Part shown: positions 27,105 through 34,615 of the stretch, in pieces
Layout of the letters: each line of letters starts with the position of its first letter
How positions within the stretch are numbered: the first letter of the stretch is position 1
NCBI GenBank assembly: GCA_014239155.1
Contig: JAAZZQ010000072.1
Location: forward strand, 1-64,000
Direction: 5' to 3'
DNA: 64,000 nt
Source of the DNA: Lachnospiraceae bacterium
Lineage (GTDB): Bacteria > Bacillota > Clostridia > Lachnospirales > Lachnospiraceae
Position numbers and translations under genes: made by a program
The notes under the pieces: model-generated
The model's input: only the letters and a program-made list of their open reading frames with translations
The model's database searches: none
What the model was told of the DNA's origin: nothing

Positions 27105-27241
27105 TGTTCACAGACCCAACAAAGCAGAGAGAATCGTGCGCCAAATTGATGCCCTTTATCAATTTGTGTGCATAATTGTTATTGTTCACACCACAAATAT
27201 GCGAAGTTGTGCCGAAATCAAGCAGGGGTGTGAACAGTAAC
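27105..27241 (+). repeat. Divergent family R-like repeat (copy 3) in the ftsQ leader
   Basis: It starts TGTTCACAGACCC and ends GGTGTGAACAGTAAC. Inner hairpin CAAATTGAT/ATCAATTTG lies at 27142-27166. A 15-bp 3' hairpin pairs GTTATTGTTCACACC (27178-27192) with 27227-27241 (one G-T pair). The 3' edge is nine bases before the ftsQ ribosome site. The CCGT...AACAT element of other copies is not clear here. Confidence 0.55.
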
Positions 27242-27260
27242 ATTGATATGGAGAAAGGGC

Positions 27261-28046
27261 ATGATGAGAAAACGGACTGAGAAAAAAACAGTTAAGGAGA
27301 ACGACAGTGCGATTGTAAAAATGCCAGATATAAAAACAAAAACACGTGTTATTATTGTGTTGGGTATTCTTAATGTACTGCTTGCGGTATCTTACTTTAT
27401 GTTGACACATTATGCAGTCAAAACGGTTCAAGTAGATGGAAACAAACATTACTCCGCAGAGGAAATTAAAGCGATGGTCATGACAGGCTATCTCGGGGAC
27501 AATTCCCTTTATCTGTCTCTCAAATATAAAAATAAAGGAATAGAGGGGGTTCCCTTTGTGGAGACGATGGATGTCATTATTCAGTCAAATGACACCATAC
27601 GAATTAATGTATATGAGAAGGCGCTTGCAGGATATGTGCAGTATCTGGGACGATATATGTACTTTGACAACGCGGGGGTTGTGGTTGAGGCATCTAAAGT
27701 TACAACGAAGGGAATACCGCAAGTGACAGGGCTTGATTTTGATCATATTATTCTTCATGAGAAACTTCCTGTGGAAAATAGTCAAATTTTTCAAAATATA
27801 TTGAATATCACAAAATTGCTCAATAAATATGATGTTCTGTGTGACAGAATACAATTTGATAGAAACTATAATGTCATACTTGGCTATGATGAGGTAAAGG
27901 TCGATATTGGAGCGCTGGAGAATCTGGATGAGAAATTGATGCAGCTTCCACAAATTCTACCATCATTGGCGGGAGAGCGAGGAACACTTGATCTGCAAAA
28001 CTATACTGCGGACCGAAAAAGTGTTACTTTTGAGCGAGGGAAATAA
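27261..28046 (+). CDS. ftsQ: FtsQ/DivIB-type cell division protein
   Basis: A 261-residue bitopic membrane protein. It has a basic cytoplasmic N-terminus (~25 residues), one membrane segment (about 27-47, VIIVLGILNVLLAVSYFML), then a POTRA domain beginning VKTVQVDGNKHYSAEEI and a beta domain. FtsQ/DivIB recruits or stabilises the FtsL-DivIC and FtsW-PBP complex at the septum. Frame opening at TTG 27243 is possible, but GGAGAAAGG before ATG 27261 is better placed. Its leader is the family R-like repeat, which may affect translation (inference). Confidence 0.88.
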   Translation: MMRKRTEKKTVKENDSAIVKMPDIKTKTRVIIVLGILNVLLAVSYFMLTHYAVKTVQVDGNKHYSAEEIKAMVMTGYLGDNSLYLSLKYKNKGIEGVPFVETMDVIIQSNDTIRINVYEKALAGYVQYLGRYMYFDNAGVVVEASKVTTKGIPQVTGLDFDHIILHEKLPVENSQIFQNILNITKLLNKYDVLCDRIQFDRNYNVILGYDEVKVDIGALENLDEKLMQLPQILPSLAGERGTLDLQNYTADRKSVTFERGK

Positions 28047-28086
28047 AGGTTTGTGCTGAATTGAAAAAAGAAAAGTAAAAAATAGG

Positions 28087-28115
28087 TTGATTAATTGCTA
28101 AAAAAATTATATGAT
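28087..28115 (+). promoter_or_regulatory. ftsZ promoter
   Basis: TTGATT (28087-28092), a 17-base spacer and TATGAT (28110-28115), 45 bases before the proposed TTG start. ftsZ can thus be expressed separately from ftsQ. Confidence 0.7.
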
Positions 28116-28159
28116 AAATTAGATGGAATTTAATAGGAATTATGAAGGAGGAAGGAAAC

Positions 28160-29365
28160 TTGCTCGAGATTAGATCAAATGAAACAGATGCAGCGGCAAG
28201 GATAATAGTAGTAGGTGTAGGCGGTGCAGGAAACAATGCCGTGAACCGAATGATAGATGAGAAAATAACCGGTGTTGAATTTATAGGTGTAAATACAGAT
28301 AAACAAGCTTTACAGCTATGCAGGGCACCAAAGCTTCTACAGATTGGCGAAAAGCTGACCAAGGGGCTTGGCGCTGGCGCAAAACCTGAGGTTGGAGAGA
28401 AGGCAGCAGAGGAGAGTTCAGAGGATATCAAAGAGGCGTTAAAGGGCGCTGATATGGTGTTTGTCACCTGTGGTATGGGTGGCGGAACTGGTACTGGTGC
28501 CGCACCGATTGTGGCGGCGATCACAAAGGAAATGGGAATCTTAACCGTTGGCGTTGTCACCAAGCCTTTTAAATTTGAAGCGCGCACACGAATGACCAAC
28601 GCACTCGCTGGAATTGAAAAATTAAAGGAACATGTCGATACACTAATTGTCATTCCCAATGACAAGCTGCTTGAGATTGTTGACAGGCGGACAACCATGC
28701 CAGATGCGTTAAAGAAGGCGGATGAAGTGCTTCAACAGTCTGTGCAAGGCATCACCGATCTTATTAATGTGCCTTCTGTTATCAACCTTGATTTTGCGGA
28801 TGTACAAACTGTCATGAAGGAAAAAGGAATTGCACATATTGGTATTGGGTATGGTAAAGGGGAGGACAAGGCGGCAGACGCGATTAAGATGGCTGTTGAG
28901 TCTCCGCTTTTGGAGACTACTCTGAGCGGAGCGACGGATGTCATTCTTAACATCTCTGGCGATATCTCTATTTTTGATGCAAATGATGCTGCAAGTTATG
29001 TGCAGGAGATTGCGGGGGAAGATATCAATGTTATCTTTGGTGCAATGTACAATGAAGATATGGCTGACTCTTGTACGGTTACTGTAATTGCGACAGGAAT
29101 TGTTGAGACACCGTCCAACTTACCGATTAATAATATGGGAAGAATTAACAGCAATTTTTCAGTACGACCCAACAATATGCCCAATACGCCAACTAGACCA
29201 AGACCACAGGCACCAGCGGGAATTACTCCAATACAGCCTAATGGACAAGTACCGCAACCAAATGTGCCACCAAAACCGCTTAATGGCATTAAGCCTCCAA
29301 CAGATTTAAGAAGTAATGTGAAGGAGCAGACATTGAACATACCAAGCTTTTTATCCAAACGTTAA
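28160..29365 (+). CDS. ftsZ: Cell division protein FtsZ
   Basis: A 401-residue tubulin-like GTPase that forms the cytokinetic ring. It has [15 protein letters not shown] at the N-terminus, the tubulin signature [12 protein letters not shown] near residue 102, TRPFKFE-like TKPFKFEAR, a Pro/Asn-rich linker (~315-385) and the C-terminal binding peptide [10 protein letters not shown] for FtsA/SepF-type partners. An ATG at 28142 opens the frame, but the AAGGAGG ribosome site lies inside that extension. A TTG at 28160 then gives the usual family N-terminus LEIRSNE, so TTG is chosen. An intrinsic terminator follows. Confidence 0.97.
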   Translation: MLEIRSNETDAAARIIVVGVGGAGNNAVNRMIDEKITGVEFIGVNTDKQALQLCRAPKLLQIGEKLTKGLGAGAKPEVGEKAAEESSEDIKEALKGADMVFVTCGMGGGTGTGAAPIVAAITKEMGILTVGVVTKPFKFEARTRMTNALAGIEKLKEHVDTLIVIPNDKLLEIVDRRTTMPDALKKADEVLQQSVQGITDLINVPSVINLDFADVQTVMKEKGIAHIGIGYGKGEDKAADAIKMAVESPLLETTLSGATDVILNISGDISIFDANDAASYVQEIAGEDINVIFGAMYNEDMADSCTVTVIATGIVETPSNLPINNMGRINSNFSVRPNNMPNTPTRPRPQAPAGITPIQPNGQVPQPNVPPKPLNGIKPPTDLRSNVKEQTLNIPSFLSKR

Positions 29366-29412
29366 GCAACAAACATATCAATCATAAAAAGTCGAAAAAT
29401 AAACATTGTTTT

Positions 29413-29448
29413 GTCCCATGCTTTGACAAAAAAGCATGGGACTTTTTT
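29413..29448 (+). terminator. ftsZ terminator, overlapping the spoIIGA promoter
   Basis: GTCCCATGCTTT (29413-29424) and AAAGCATGGGAC (29431-29442) form a perfect 12-bp stem with a six-base loop, followed by TTTTTT. Promoter elements of spoIIGA lie inside and right after it. Confidence 0.9.
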
Positions 29449-29455
29449 GTATAAT
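29421..29455 (+). promoter_or_regulatory. spoIIGA promoter with long spacer and Spo0A box
   Basis: TTGACA (29423-29428) and TATAAT (29450-29455) are both perfect but 21 bases apart. CTTTGACAAA (29421-29430) is the reverse complement of TTTGTCAAAG, a good Spo0A box, and overlaps the -35. A weaker direct match, AGTCGAA, lies at 29390-29396. The Bacillus spoIIG promoter is known to have the same unusual ~22-base spacing and Spo0A sites at the -35. Confidence 0.75.
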
Positions 29456-29473
29456 CCATATAGACGGACGGAG

Positions 29474-30274
29474 GTGATACGAATTTATGAGGTATATATT
29501 GACATTTTTTTGGCACAAAATGTTCTAATGGATATGCAACTGCTGATTTTAACGCTGCTGCTTTTAAAGGAGAAGATTATATTTCACAGGGTGTTTGCTG
29601 CTTCTTTGATAGGAGGAGCAGGCGCAGTGCTCATTCTGATTTCTGGAATTGGATTTCAGATTGCCTATATTTTGCTGGTGCTTGCATTAGATTCAGGAAT
29701 GCTTTTAATCTGTATTGGTCAACCGATTAAGCATGGGCTGACGGGGCGAAAGCTAGTTATGGGAATTATCTATCTACATGGCATGGTCTTTGCCTATGGG
29801 AAGCTTATGGAGTGCACAGCTAGGCTTGTGGGGGAGGGTTATGCGCAGATTTTGGTGCCTGCAGCGATTGCAGGTGTTGTGCTGTTTATTCTTGCTTATC
29901 GCAAATTTGTGGAATCAAGACACATATATGAGGTAACATTGACAGAGGAGGGGGAGAATGTTGTATATAAAGCACTATTTGATACAGGAAATTTTTTGAC
30001 AGATCCCATATCCGGGAAACCAGTATCTGTTGTGGAAGAGACAGATATAACAAGAAGATGGCTGGAAATGTACCCGCAGAAATACAAGATTATTCCTTAT
30101 CAGAGTGTTGGGAGAGCACATGGGATTTTGGAAGGGATTGTAGTTGATGAACTGATGATTCAAAAAGAAAGGGAACAGGTGGTAAAAAAAGGAGCGGTGA
30201 TAGCCCTTTATAAAGGGAAATTGTCGAGGGACGGAACGTTTCAGATGATATTAAACCGCAGCCTAAATGGATAG
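29474..30274 (+). CDS. spoIIGA: Sporulation sigma-E factor processing peptidase
   Basis: About 264-267 residues. The N-terminal half has five hydrophobic membrane segments (from IYEVYIDIFLAQNVLMDMQLL-type sequence onward). The C-terminal half is an aspartic protease-like domain with the catalytic DTGN (Asp170 counted from the GTG). SpoIIGA cleaves pro-sigma-E in the mother cell after a signal from the forespore. It directly precedes sigE. Start choice is difficult: a full 9-base ribosome site (29470-29478) points to ATT at 29483 as the start codon. The only nearby standard codon in frame is GTG 29474, inside that site. The GTG is given here conservatively. Confidence 0.9.
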   Translation: MIRIYEVYIDIFLAQNVLMDMQLLILTLLLLKEKIIFHRVFAASLIGGAGAVLILISGIGFQIAYILLVLALDSGMLLICIGQPIKHGLTGRKLVMGIIYLHGMVFAYGKLMECTARLVGEGYAQILVPAAIAGVVLFILAYRKFVESRHIYEVTLTEEGENVVYKALFDTGNFLTDPISGKPVSVVEETDITRRWLEMYPQKYKIIPYQSVGRAHGILEGIVVDELMIQKEREQVVKKGAVIALYKGKLSRDGTFQMILNRSLNG

Positions 30275-30301
30275 AAAATAGAAGATGGAGGAAGTTTCAG
30301 A

Positions 30302-31030
30302 ATGATCATAAAGCTATATTTACCGGGAAAAATGCGGTTGACACTGTGGAAAAAAAGTATAAAAAACGCAGTGGGGAATGAGATTCATTATATTGGTGGG
30401 TCTGAGGTGTTGCCACCGCCACTTGAGAGTGAAGACGAAAATAAAGCAATCAATGGGCTTGAGACAGAGCATGCCAATGAGGCGAGGGCACTTTTAATAG
30501 AACATAATTTGAGACTTGTCGTATATATTGCAAAGAAGTTTGATAACACTGGTGTTGGTGTTGAGGATTTGATTTCTATCGGCACGATTGGGTTAATAAA
30601 GGCGATTAATACGTTTAACCGGAGTAAAAATATTAAGCTTGCAACCTATGCATCACGATGCATTGAGAATGAAATTCTGATGTACTTGAGAAGAAATAGT
30701 AAGACGAAACTGGAAGTTTCGATTGATGAACCTTTGAATGTCGATTGGGATGGGAATGAGCTTTTGCTGTCAGATATTCTTGGAACAGACGAGGATGTCA
30801 TCTACAAAGACTTGGAGAGCGAGGTGGAGAGAAGTCAGTTGAAACGGGCAATCTCCAAACTGGGTGAGCGGGAGAGAACCATTATTATGTTGAGATTTGG
30901 TTTGAACAATCCAGATGATATGGAAATGACTCAGAAAGAGGTGGCGGATTATCTTGGAATCTCTCAGTCCTATATCTCGCGGCTTGAGAAAAAGATTATG
31001 AAGCGACTAAAAAAAGAGATGGCAAGTTAA
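30302..31030 (+). CDS. sigE: RNA polymerase sporulation sigma factor SigE (pro-form)
   Basis: A 242-residue sigma-70 family factor. The amphipathic pro-sequence (~first 30 residues) ends at [16 protein letters not shown], which matches the cleavage region of pro-sigma-E. Region 2 ([41 protein letters not shown]) and region 4 ([19 protein letters not shown]) are nearly identical to family members. After cleavage by SpoIIGA it drives early mother-cell genes. GGAGG precedes the ATG, 27 bases after spoIIGA, so the two form one operon. Confidence 0.98.
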   Translation: MIIKLYLPGKMRLTLWKKSIKNAVGNEIHYIGGSEVLPPPLESEDENKAINGLETEHANEARALLIEHNLRLVVYIAKKFDNTGVGVEDLISIGTIGLIKAINTFNRSKNIKLATYASRCIENEILMYLRRNSKTKLEVSIDEPLNVDWDGNELLLSDILGTDEDVIYKDLESEVERSQLKRAISKLGERERTIIMLRFGLNNPDDMEMTQKEVADYLGISQSYISRLEKKIMKRLKKEMAS

Positions 31031-31128
31031 GAAATTGAAAACGCAATGTATTTACACCCTTGTACATATGTTGACAAAAGCTAAAATAGGCAATTGTTGG
31101 CATACTTAAAACAAGGAGGAGTATAGAT

Positions 31129-31911
31129 ATGGCACTTGGAAAAGTTGAGATATGTGGTGTAAATACAGCAAAGCTTCCCGTATTAAAAAACGAGGAGAAA
31201 CAGGCGCTTTTTGCAAAGATAGAACAGGGAGACAAAGAGGCAAGAGAGGAGTATATTCGAGGGAATTTAAGATTGGTTTTGAGTGTGATTAAACGGTTTT
31301 CCCAATCGAATGAAAATGTGGATGATCTGTTTCAGATAGGGTGTATTGGACTAATTAAGGCAATCGACAATTTTGATTCCAGCCTTGATGTAAAGTTCTC
31401 AACCTATGCGGTTCCTATGATTATCGGTGAAATTAGACGGTTTTTGAGAGACTCTAGCAATCCAATTCGTGTGAGTCGTTCCTTGAAGGATACAGCCTAC
31501 AAGGCGATTTATGCAAAGGAGAATTTGACGAGAAAGAACTTGCGAGAGCCAACAATCATGGAAATTTCTGAGGAAATCGGGATACCAAAGGAGGATATTG
31601 TGTACGCACTTGATGCAATACAGAATCCTATGAGCTTGTATGAGCCAGTGTACACAGAGGGAGGAGACACGCTTTATGTGATGGACCAAATTAGCGATAA
31701 AAAATGTAAGGAGGAAAACTGGGTTGAGAACATTTCTTTGAGTGAGGCGATGAAGCGGCTTGACGAGCGGGAAAATGAGATTATTAACTTGCGGTTCTTT
31801 GAGGGAAAGACACAGATGGAAGTTGCTGAGTACATTGGAATTTCTCAGGCACAGGTATCGCGGTTGGAAAAAAATGCATTGCGTACCATGAAAAAATATT
31901 TGGCGTTCTAA
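31129..31911 (+). CDS. sigG: RNA polymerase sporulation sigma factor SigG
   Basis: A 260-residue forespore sigma factor. The N-terminal VEICGVNTAKLPVL is characteristic of SigG. Region 2 (LRLVLSVIKRFSQSNENVDDLFQIGCIGLIKAID, KFSTYAVPMIIGEI), region 3 and region 4 (VAEYIGISQAQVSRLEKNAL) are all present. It drives late forespore genes. The order spoIIGA-sigE-sigG is as in other endospore formers. The 98-base gap to sigE suggests separate forespore expression, but I could not identify a convincing SigF/SigG-type promoter by eye. AGGAGGAG precedes the ATG. Confidence 0.97.
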   Translation: MALGKVEICGVNTAKLPVLKNEEKQALFAKIEQGDKEAREEYIRGNLRLVLSVIKRFSQSNENVDDLFQIGCIGLIKAIDNFDSSLDVKFSTYAVPMIIGEIRRFLRDSSNPIRVSRSLKDTAYKAIYAKENLTRKNLREPTIMEISEEIGIPKEDIVYALDAIQNPMSLYEPVYTEGGDTLYVMDQISDKKCKEENWVENISLSEAMKRLDERENEIINLRFFEGKTQMEVAEYIGISQAQVSRLEKNALRTMKKYLAF

Positions 31912-31950
31912 TAAATTTTCAAAAAAGTAACTGACAGACAATATATACTA

Positions 31951-31979
31951 TTGACTTAATCGTAGAAACAATTTAAAAT
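31951..31979 (+). promoter_or_regulatory. Promoter of the chemoreceptor gene
   Basis: TTGACT (31951-31956), 17 bases, then TAAAAT (31974-31979). This is a vegetative-type promoter; no flagellar SigD-type sequence was recognised. Confidence 0.7.
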
Positions 31980-32068
31980 AGAGGTTAAGTGGGTAAAGCG
32001 TATCAGAATTATTCTGAACCATTACCCTTACAAAACAATATAGCATATAGTGTGAAAGGATGTTACTT

Positions 32069-33847
32069 ATGAATGAACAAAACAAATCAGGTCGCAGGTT
32101 TAGCATTAAGTGGTTGGTGATTTCATTAGTCTCATTGCCGATGATGACAGCATGTATTGTGATTGTGATGGTTTCTACATTGGCACTTAGGCAGGGTATG
32201 GAGTCAGAAACATTTAAGACATTGGGAGGTTTGGCTACTGGTACATTGCTTGCCCTTGATGGTGTATCTTCGGGTGAGTATTCTATGCAGGGAGAGGATT
32301 TGTACAAGGGCGATGTCAATCTTTCTCAGCAGATGGGAGAATTGGTTGATAACTATGCAAACAAGAACAATAGTCAGATTACTTTGTTTTTTGGCGACAC
32401 AAGACGCGCTACAACGATTAAAGATGCACAGGGAAACCCAATTATTGGAACGAAAGCTGCCCCTCAGGTTATCACAAAGGTTTTGAACGAGGGTCAAGAG
32501 TATTCCAGAAATGATTTTGAAATTAACGGTGATCTTTACTATGGATATTATATTCCTGTGAGAGACAACTCAAATCAGATTGTTGGTATGATCTGTGCGA
32601 CAAAAGAAAGAGAGACAATCAAAAATTATATTGCCTTAAGACAGAGCTTTATTGTAGGTATGGCAATTTTGATCTACATTGTTTGTATTGTCTTTGCGAC
32701 GGTTGTCACTAAGAGAAAGATTCAGTACCCACTCAATTCACTTTCAATCGCTGCTAGAAAGATGGCAAAAGGCGATATTGATGTTCATGTTGAAAAGACA
32801 TCAAACGATGAACTTGGCGATTTGGCAGAAGATTTTATACAGATGGCCGAAACAATTGGAGAGCAGGTGCATATTACAGAGCAGGTTGCTGAGGGTGATT
32901 TGACTGCAACATATAAGAAGGCAAGTGAAAATGATGCACTTGGAACAGCGATTGTAAAGATGCTTCGCGATAACAATAGAAATTTATCCACAATTCGTGA
33001 TGCCGCAGCAAGAATGACGTCAGGAGCGAATGAAGTTGCGAGTGCGAGCAACTCTTTGGCACAAGGTACAACACAACAGGCGAGTGCGATTGAGGAAATT
33101 ACAGTTTCTATTGAGGAGATTGCAAACGGTGCGAAAGTAAATGCAGATGATGCGAACCGAGCAAATGAGCTGGTACAAAATACGAAAGATGGAGCAATTC
33201 GCGGCAATGAACAAATGAAGCAGATGATTGCGGCAATGCAGGATATCAATGAATCTTCAGAAAATATTTCTAAGATTATGAAAGTGATTGATGATATTTC
33301 ATTCCAGACAAATATTCTTGCATTGAATGCTTCCGTGGAAGCAGCGAGAGCAGGAGTACATGGAAAAGGTTTTGCAGTTGTTGCAGATGAGGTTAGAAGT
33401 TTGGCAAATAAATCCGCAGAGGCAGCAAAGGATTCCGCAGTGATGATCGAGGATTCTATCAAGAAGGTGGAGGTTGGTTCTAAACTTGCTGTGGAGACAG
33501 CAGCAGCACTTGAGGAAATCTTATTATCTGTTGAAAATATTGCCTCAATTGTCAGCAATATTGCAGAGGCTTCTGTAAATCAAGCAAGTTCAGTGGGACA
33601 AGTAAACGCTGGTATTACACAGATTGCGGACGTGGTACAAACAAACTCAGCGACTTCAGAACAATGCGCTGCCGCAAGTGCAGAACTTTCAAGCCTTGCA
33701 GGACAGCTTCAAAATGCAGTAGGCAAGTATAAACTTCTCGCAGGAAAAGGCAGAAACTCGGATTTTGGCTCGATATCATCTGATGATAGTGATTATATTG
33801 ACAATGAAAGCATTATCTCACTAGATTCTGATTTCGGTAAATATTAA
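32069..33847 (+). CDS. Methyl-accepting chemotaxis protein
   Basis: A 592-residue chemoreceptor. Membrane segment 1 lies at ~19-41. A periplasm-facing single-Cache-like sensor domain (~42-190) ends in [21 protein letters not shown]. Membrane segment 2 (~200-222), HAMP (~223-275) and a long coiled-coil signalling domain follow. The hairpin tip is [37 protein letters not shown]. The ligand cannot be inferred. The frame opens three codons earlier, but AAAGGA fits ATG 32069. There are no other chemotaxis genes next to it, and a terminator follows, so it is monocistronic. Confidence 0.96.
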   Translation: MNEQNKSGRRFSIKWLVISLVSLPMMTACIVIVMVSTLALRQGMESETFKTLGGLATGTLLALDGVSSGEYSMQGEDLYKGDVNLSQQMGELVDNYANKNNSQITLFFGDTRRATTIKDAQGNPIIGTKAAPQVITKVLNEGQEYSRNDFEINGDLYYGYYIPVRDNSNQIVGMICATKERETIKNYIALRQSFIVGMAILIYIVCIVFATVVTKRKIQYPLNSLSIAARKMAKGDIDVHVEKTSNDELGDLAEDFIQMAETIGEQVHITEQVAEGDLTATYKKASENDALGTAIVKMLRDNNRNLSTIRDAAARMTSGANEVASASNSLAQGTTQQASAIEEITVSIEEIANGAKVNADDANRANELVQNTKDGAIRGNEQMKQMIAAMQDINESSENISKIMKVIDDISFQTNILALNASVEAARAGVHGKGFAVVADEVRSLANKSAEAAKDSAVMIEDSIKKVEVGSKLAVETAAALEEILLSVENIASIVSNIAEASVNQASSVGQVNAGITQIADVVQTNSATSEQCAAASAELSSLAGQLQNAVGKYKLLAGKGRNSDFGSISSDDSDYIDNESIISLDSDFGKY

Positions 33848-33869
33848 AGACAAAATAAGTTGTTGTTTC

Positions 33870-33902
33870 CTACCCCGGCAGCAAAGTGCCGGGGTAGTCT
33901 TT
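33870..33902 (+). terminator. Terminator after the chemoreceptor gene
   Basis: CTACCCCGGCA (33870-33880) and TGCCGGGGTAG (33887-33897) form a perfect 11-bp stem with loop GCAAAG, followed by TCTTT. The T-run is short. Confidence 0.8.
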
Positions 33903-33927
33903 CATATGGGAAAGTAGTGGAGAAATT

Positions 33928-34596
33928 TTGAAAGTGTATATAGCACAGATGTATGAGGTAGAGGAGGCAAAAGAGCAGCGATTGTGCTCCTTGCTTGATA
34001 ATAACAGAGCGCAGAAGGTATCTGGATTTCAAAATAGAAAGGAACGAACGCGCAGTATCTTTGCGGGACTTTTGCTTCGCTATGCTTTTTTACAAGAAGG
34101 CTATGGAATTGATGCATGGCAGCAGGTGGAGATTATAGAGGGAACCTATGGCAAACCATATTTAAAAGGATATTCGGCATTTCATTACAGTCTGTCTCAT
34201 TCTGGGGAGTGGGTGGCGTGTGCAGTGGACACAATGCCTGTAGGAATAGACATACAAGAGATAAAGTCATGGAAAATGACTCTGGCAAAGAGATTTTATC
34301 ATGAGGAAGAGTACAATCGATTGATTGTGCTGCAAGACTCAGATATGAATAGACAGACAAGGGAATTTTATAGAATGTGGACTGCAAAGGAAAGTGCAGT
34401 GAAGTGGAGTGGCAGGGGAATTGGTGGTGGTATCCGCCAGCTTTTAACAGATGCAGATTACAAATTTATCTGTGATATTCATCAGAAACAGCAAATCAAG
34501 ATAAAACAGTATCACATTTCAGAAAACTATATTGTCTGTGTATGCAGCGAAAATGATAATTTCCCTGATTTACCACAACTGGTAGATTTGGAATAA
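33928..34596 (+). CDS. 4'-phosphopantetheinyl transferase, Sfp type
   Basis: A 222-residue enzyme that transfers phosphopantetheine from CoA to a serine of carrier proteins. The family motifs are present: HYSLSHSGEW, VGIDIQE (metal-binding Asp and Glu) and FYRMWTAKESAVKWSGRG. The length and two-lobed layout are those of the Sfp group, which prefers nonribosomal peptide or polyketide carriers but can also serve fatty-acid ACP. The start is TTG with GGAG upstream. No carrier-protein or synthase gene lies nearby. The large unknown gene follows after 19 bases, suggesting an operon. Confidence 0.93.
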   Translation: MKVYIAQMYEVEEAKEQRLCSLLDNNRAQKVSGFQNRKERTRSIFAGLLLRYAFLQEGYGIDAWQQVEIIEGTYGKPYLKGYSAFHYSLSHSGEWVACAVDTMPVGIDIQEIKSWKMTLAKRFYHEEEYNRLIVLQDSDMNRQTREFYRMWTAKESAVKWSGRGIGGGIRQLLTDADYKFICDIHQKQQIKIKQYHISENYIVCVCSENDNFPDLPQLVDLE

Positions 34597-34615
34597 AGTA
34601 AATGGAGGGAAACAA

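Noticed and set aside
28024-28698. 224-codon reverse frame opposite ftsZ
   Set aside because: Long only because ftsZ codon use avoids stops on the opposite strand; the sequence is Ser/Pro/Ile-rich without known motifs.
31031-31128. SigF/SigG-type promoter before sigG
   Set aside because: GTATT, GCATA and TTGACA strings are present but none has a matching -10 element at proper distance.
32785-33558. 257-codon reverse frame opposite the chemoreceptor
   Set aside because: It mirrors the Ala/Glu-rich coiled coil of the receptor; no start signals.
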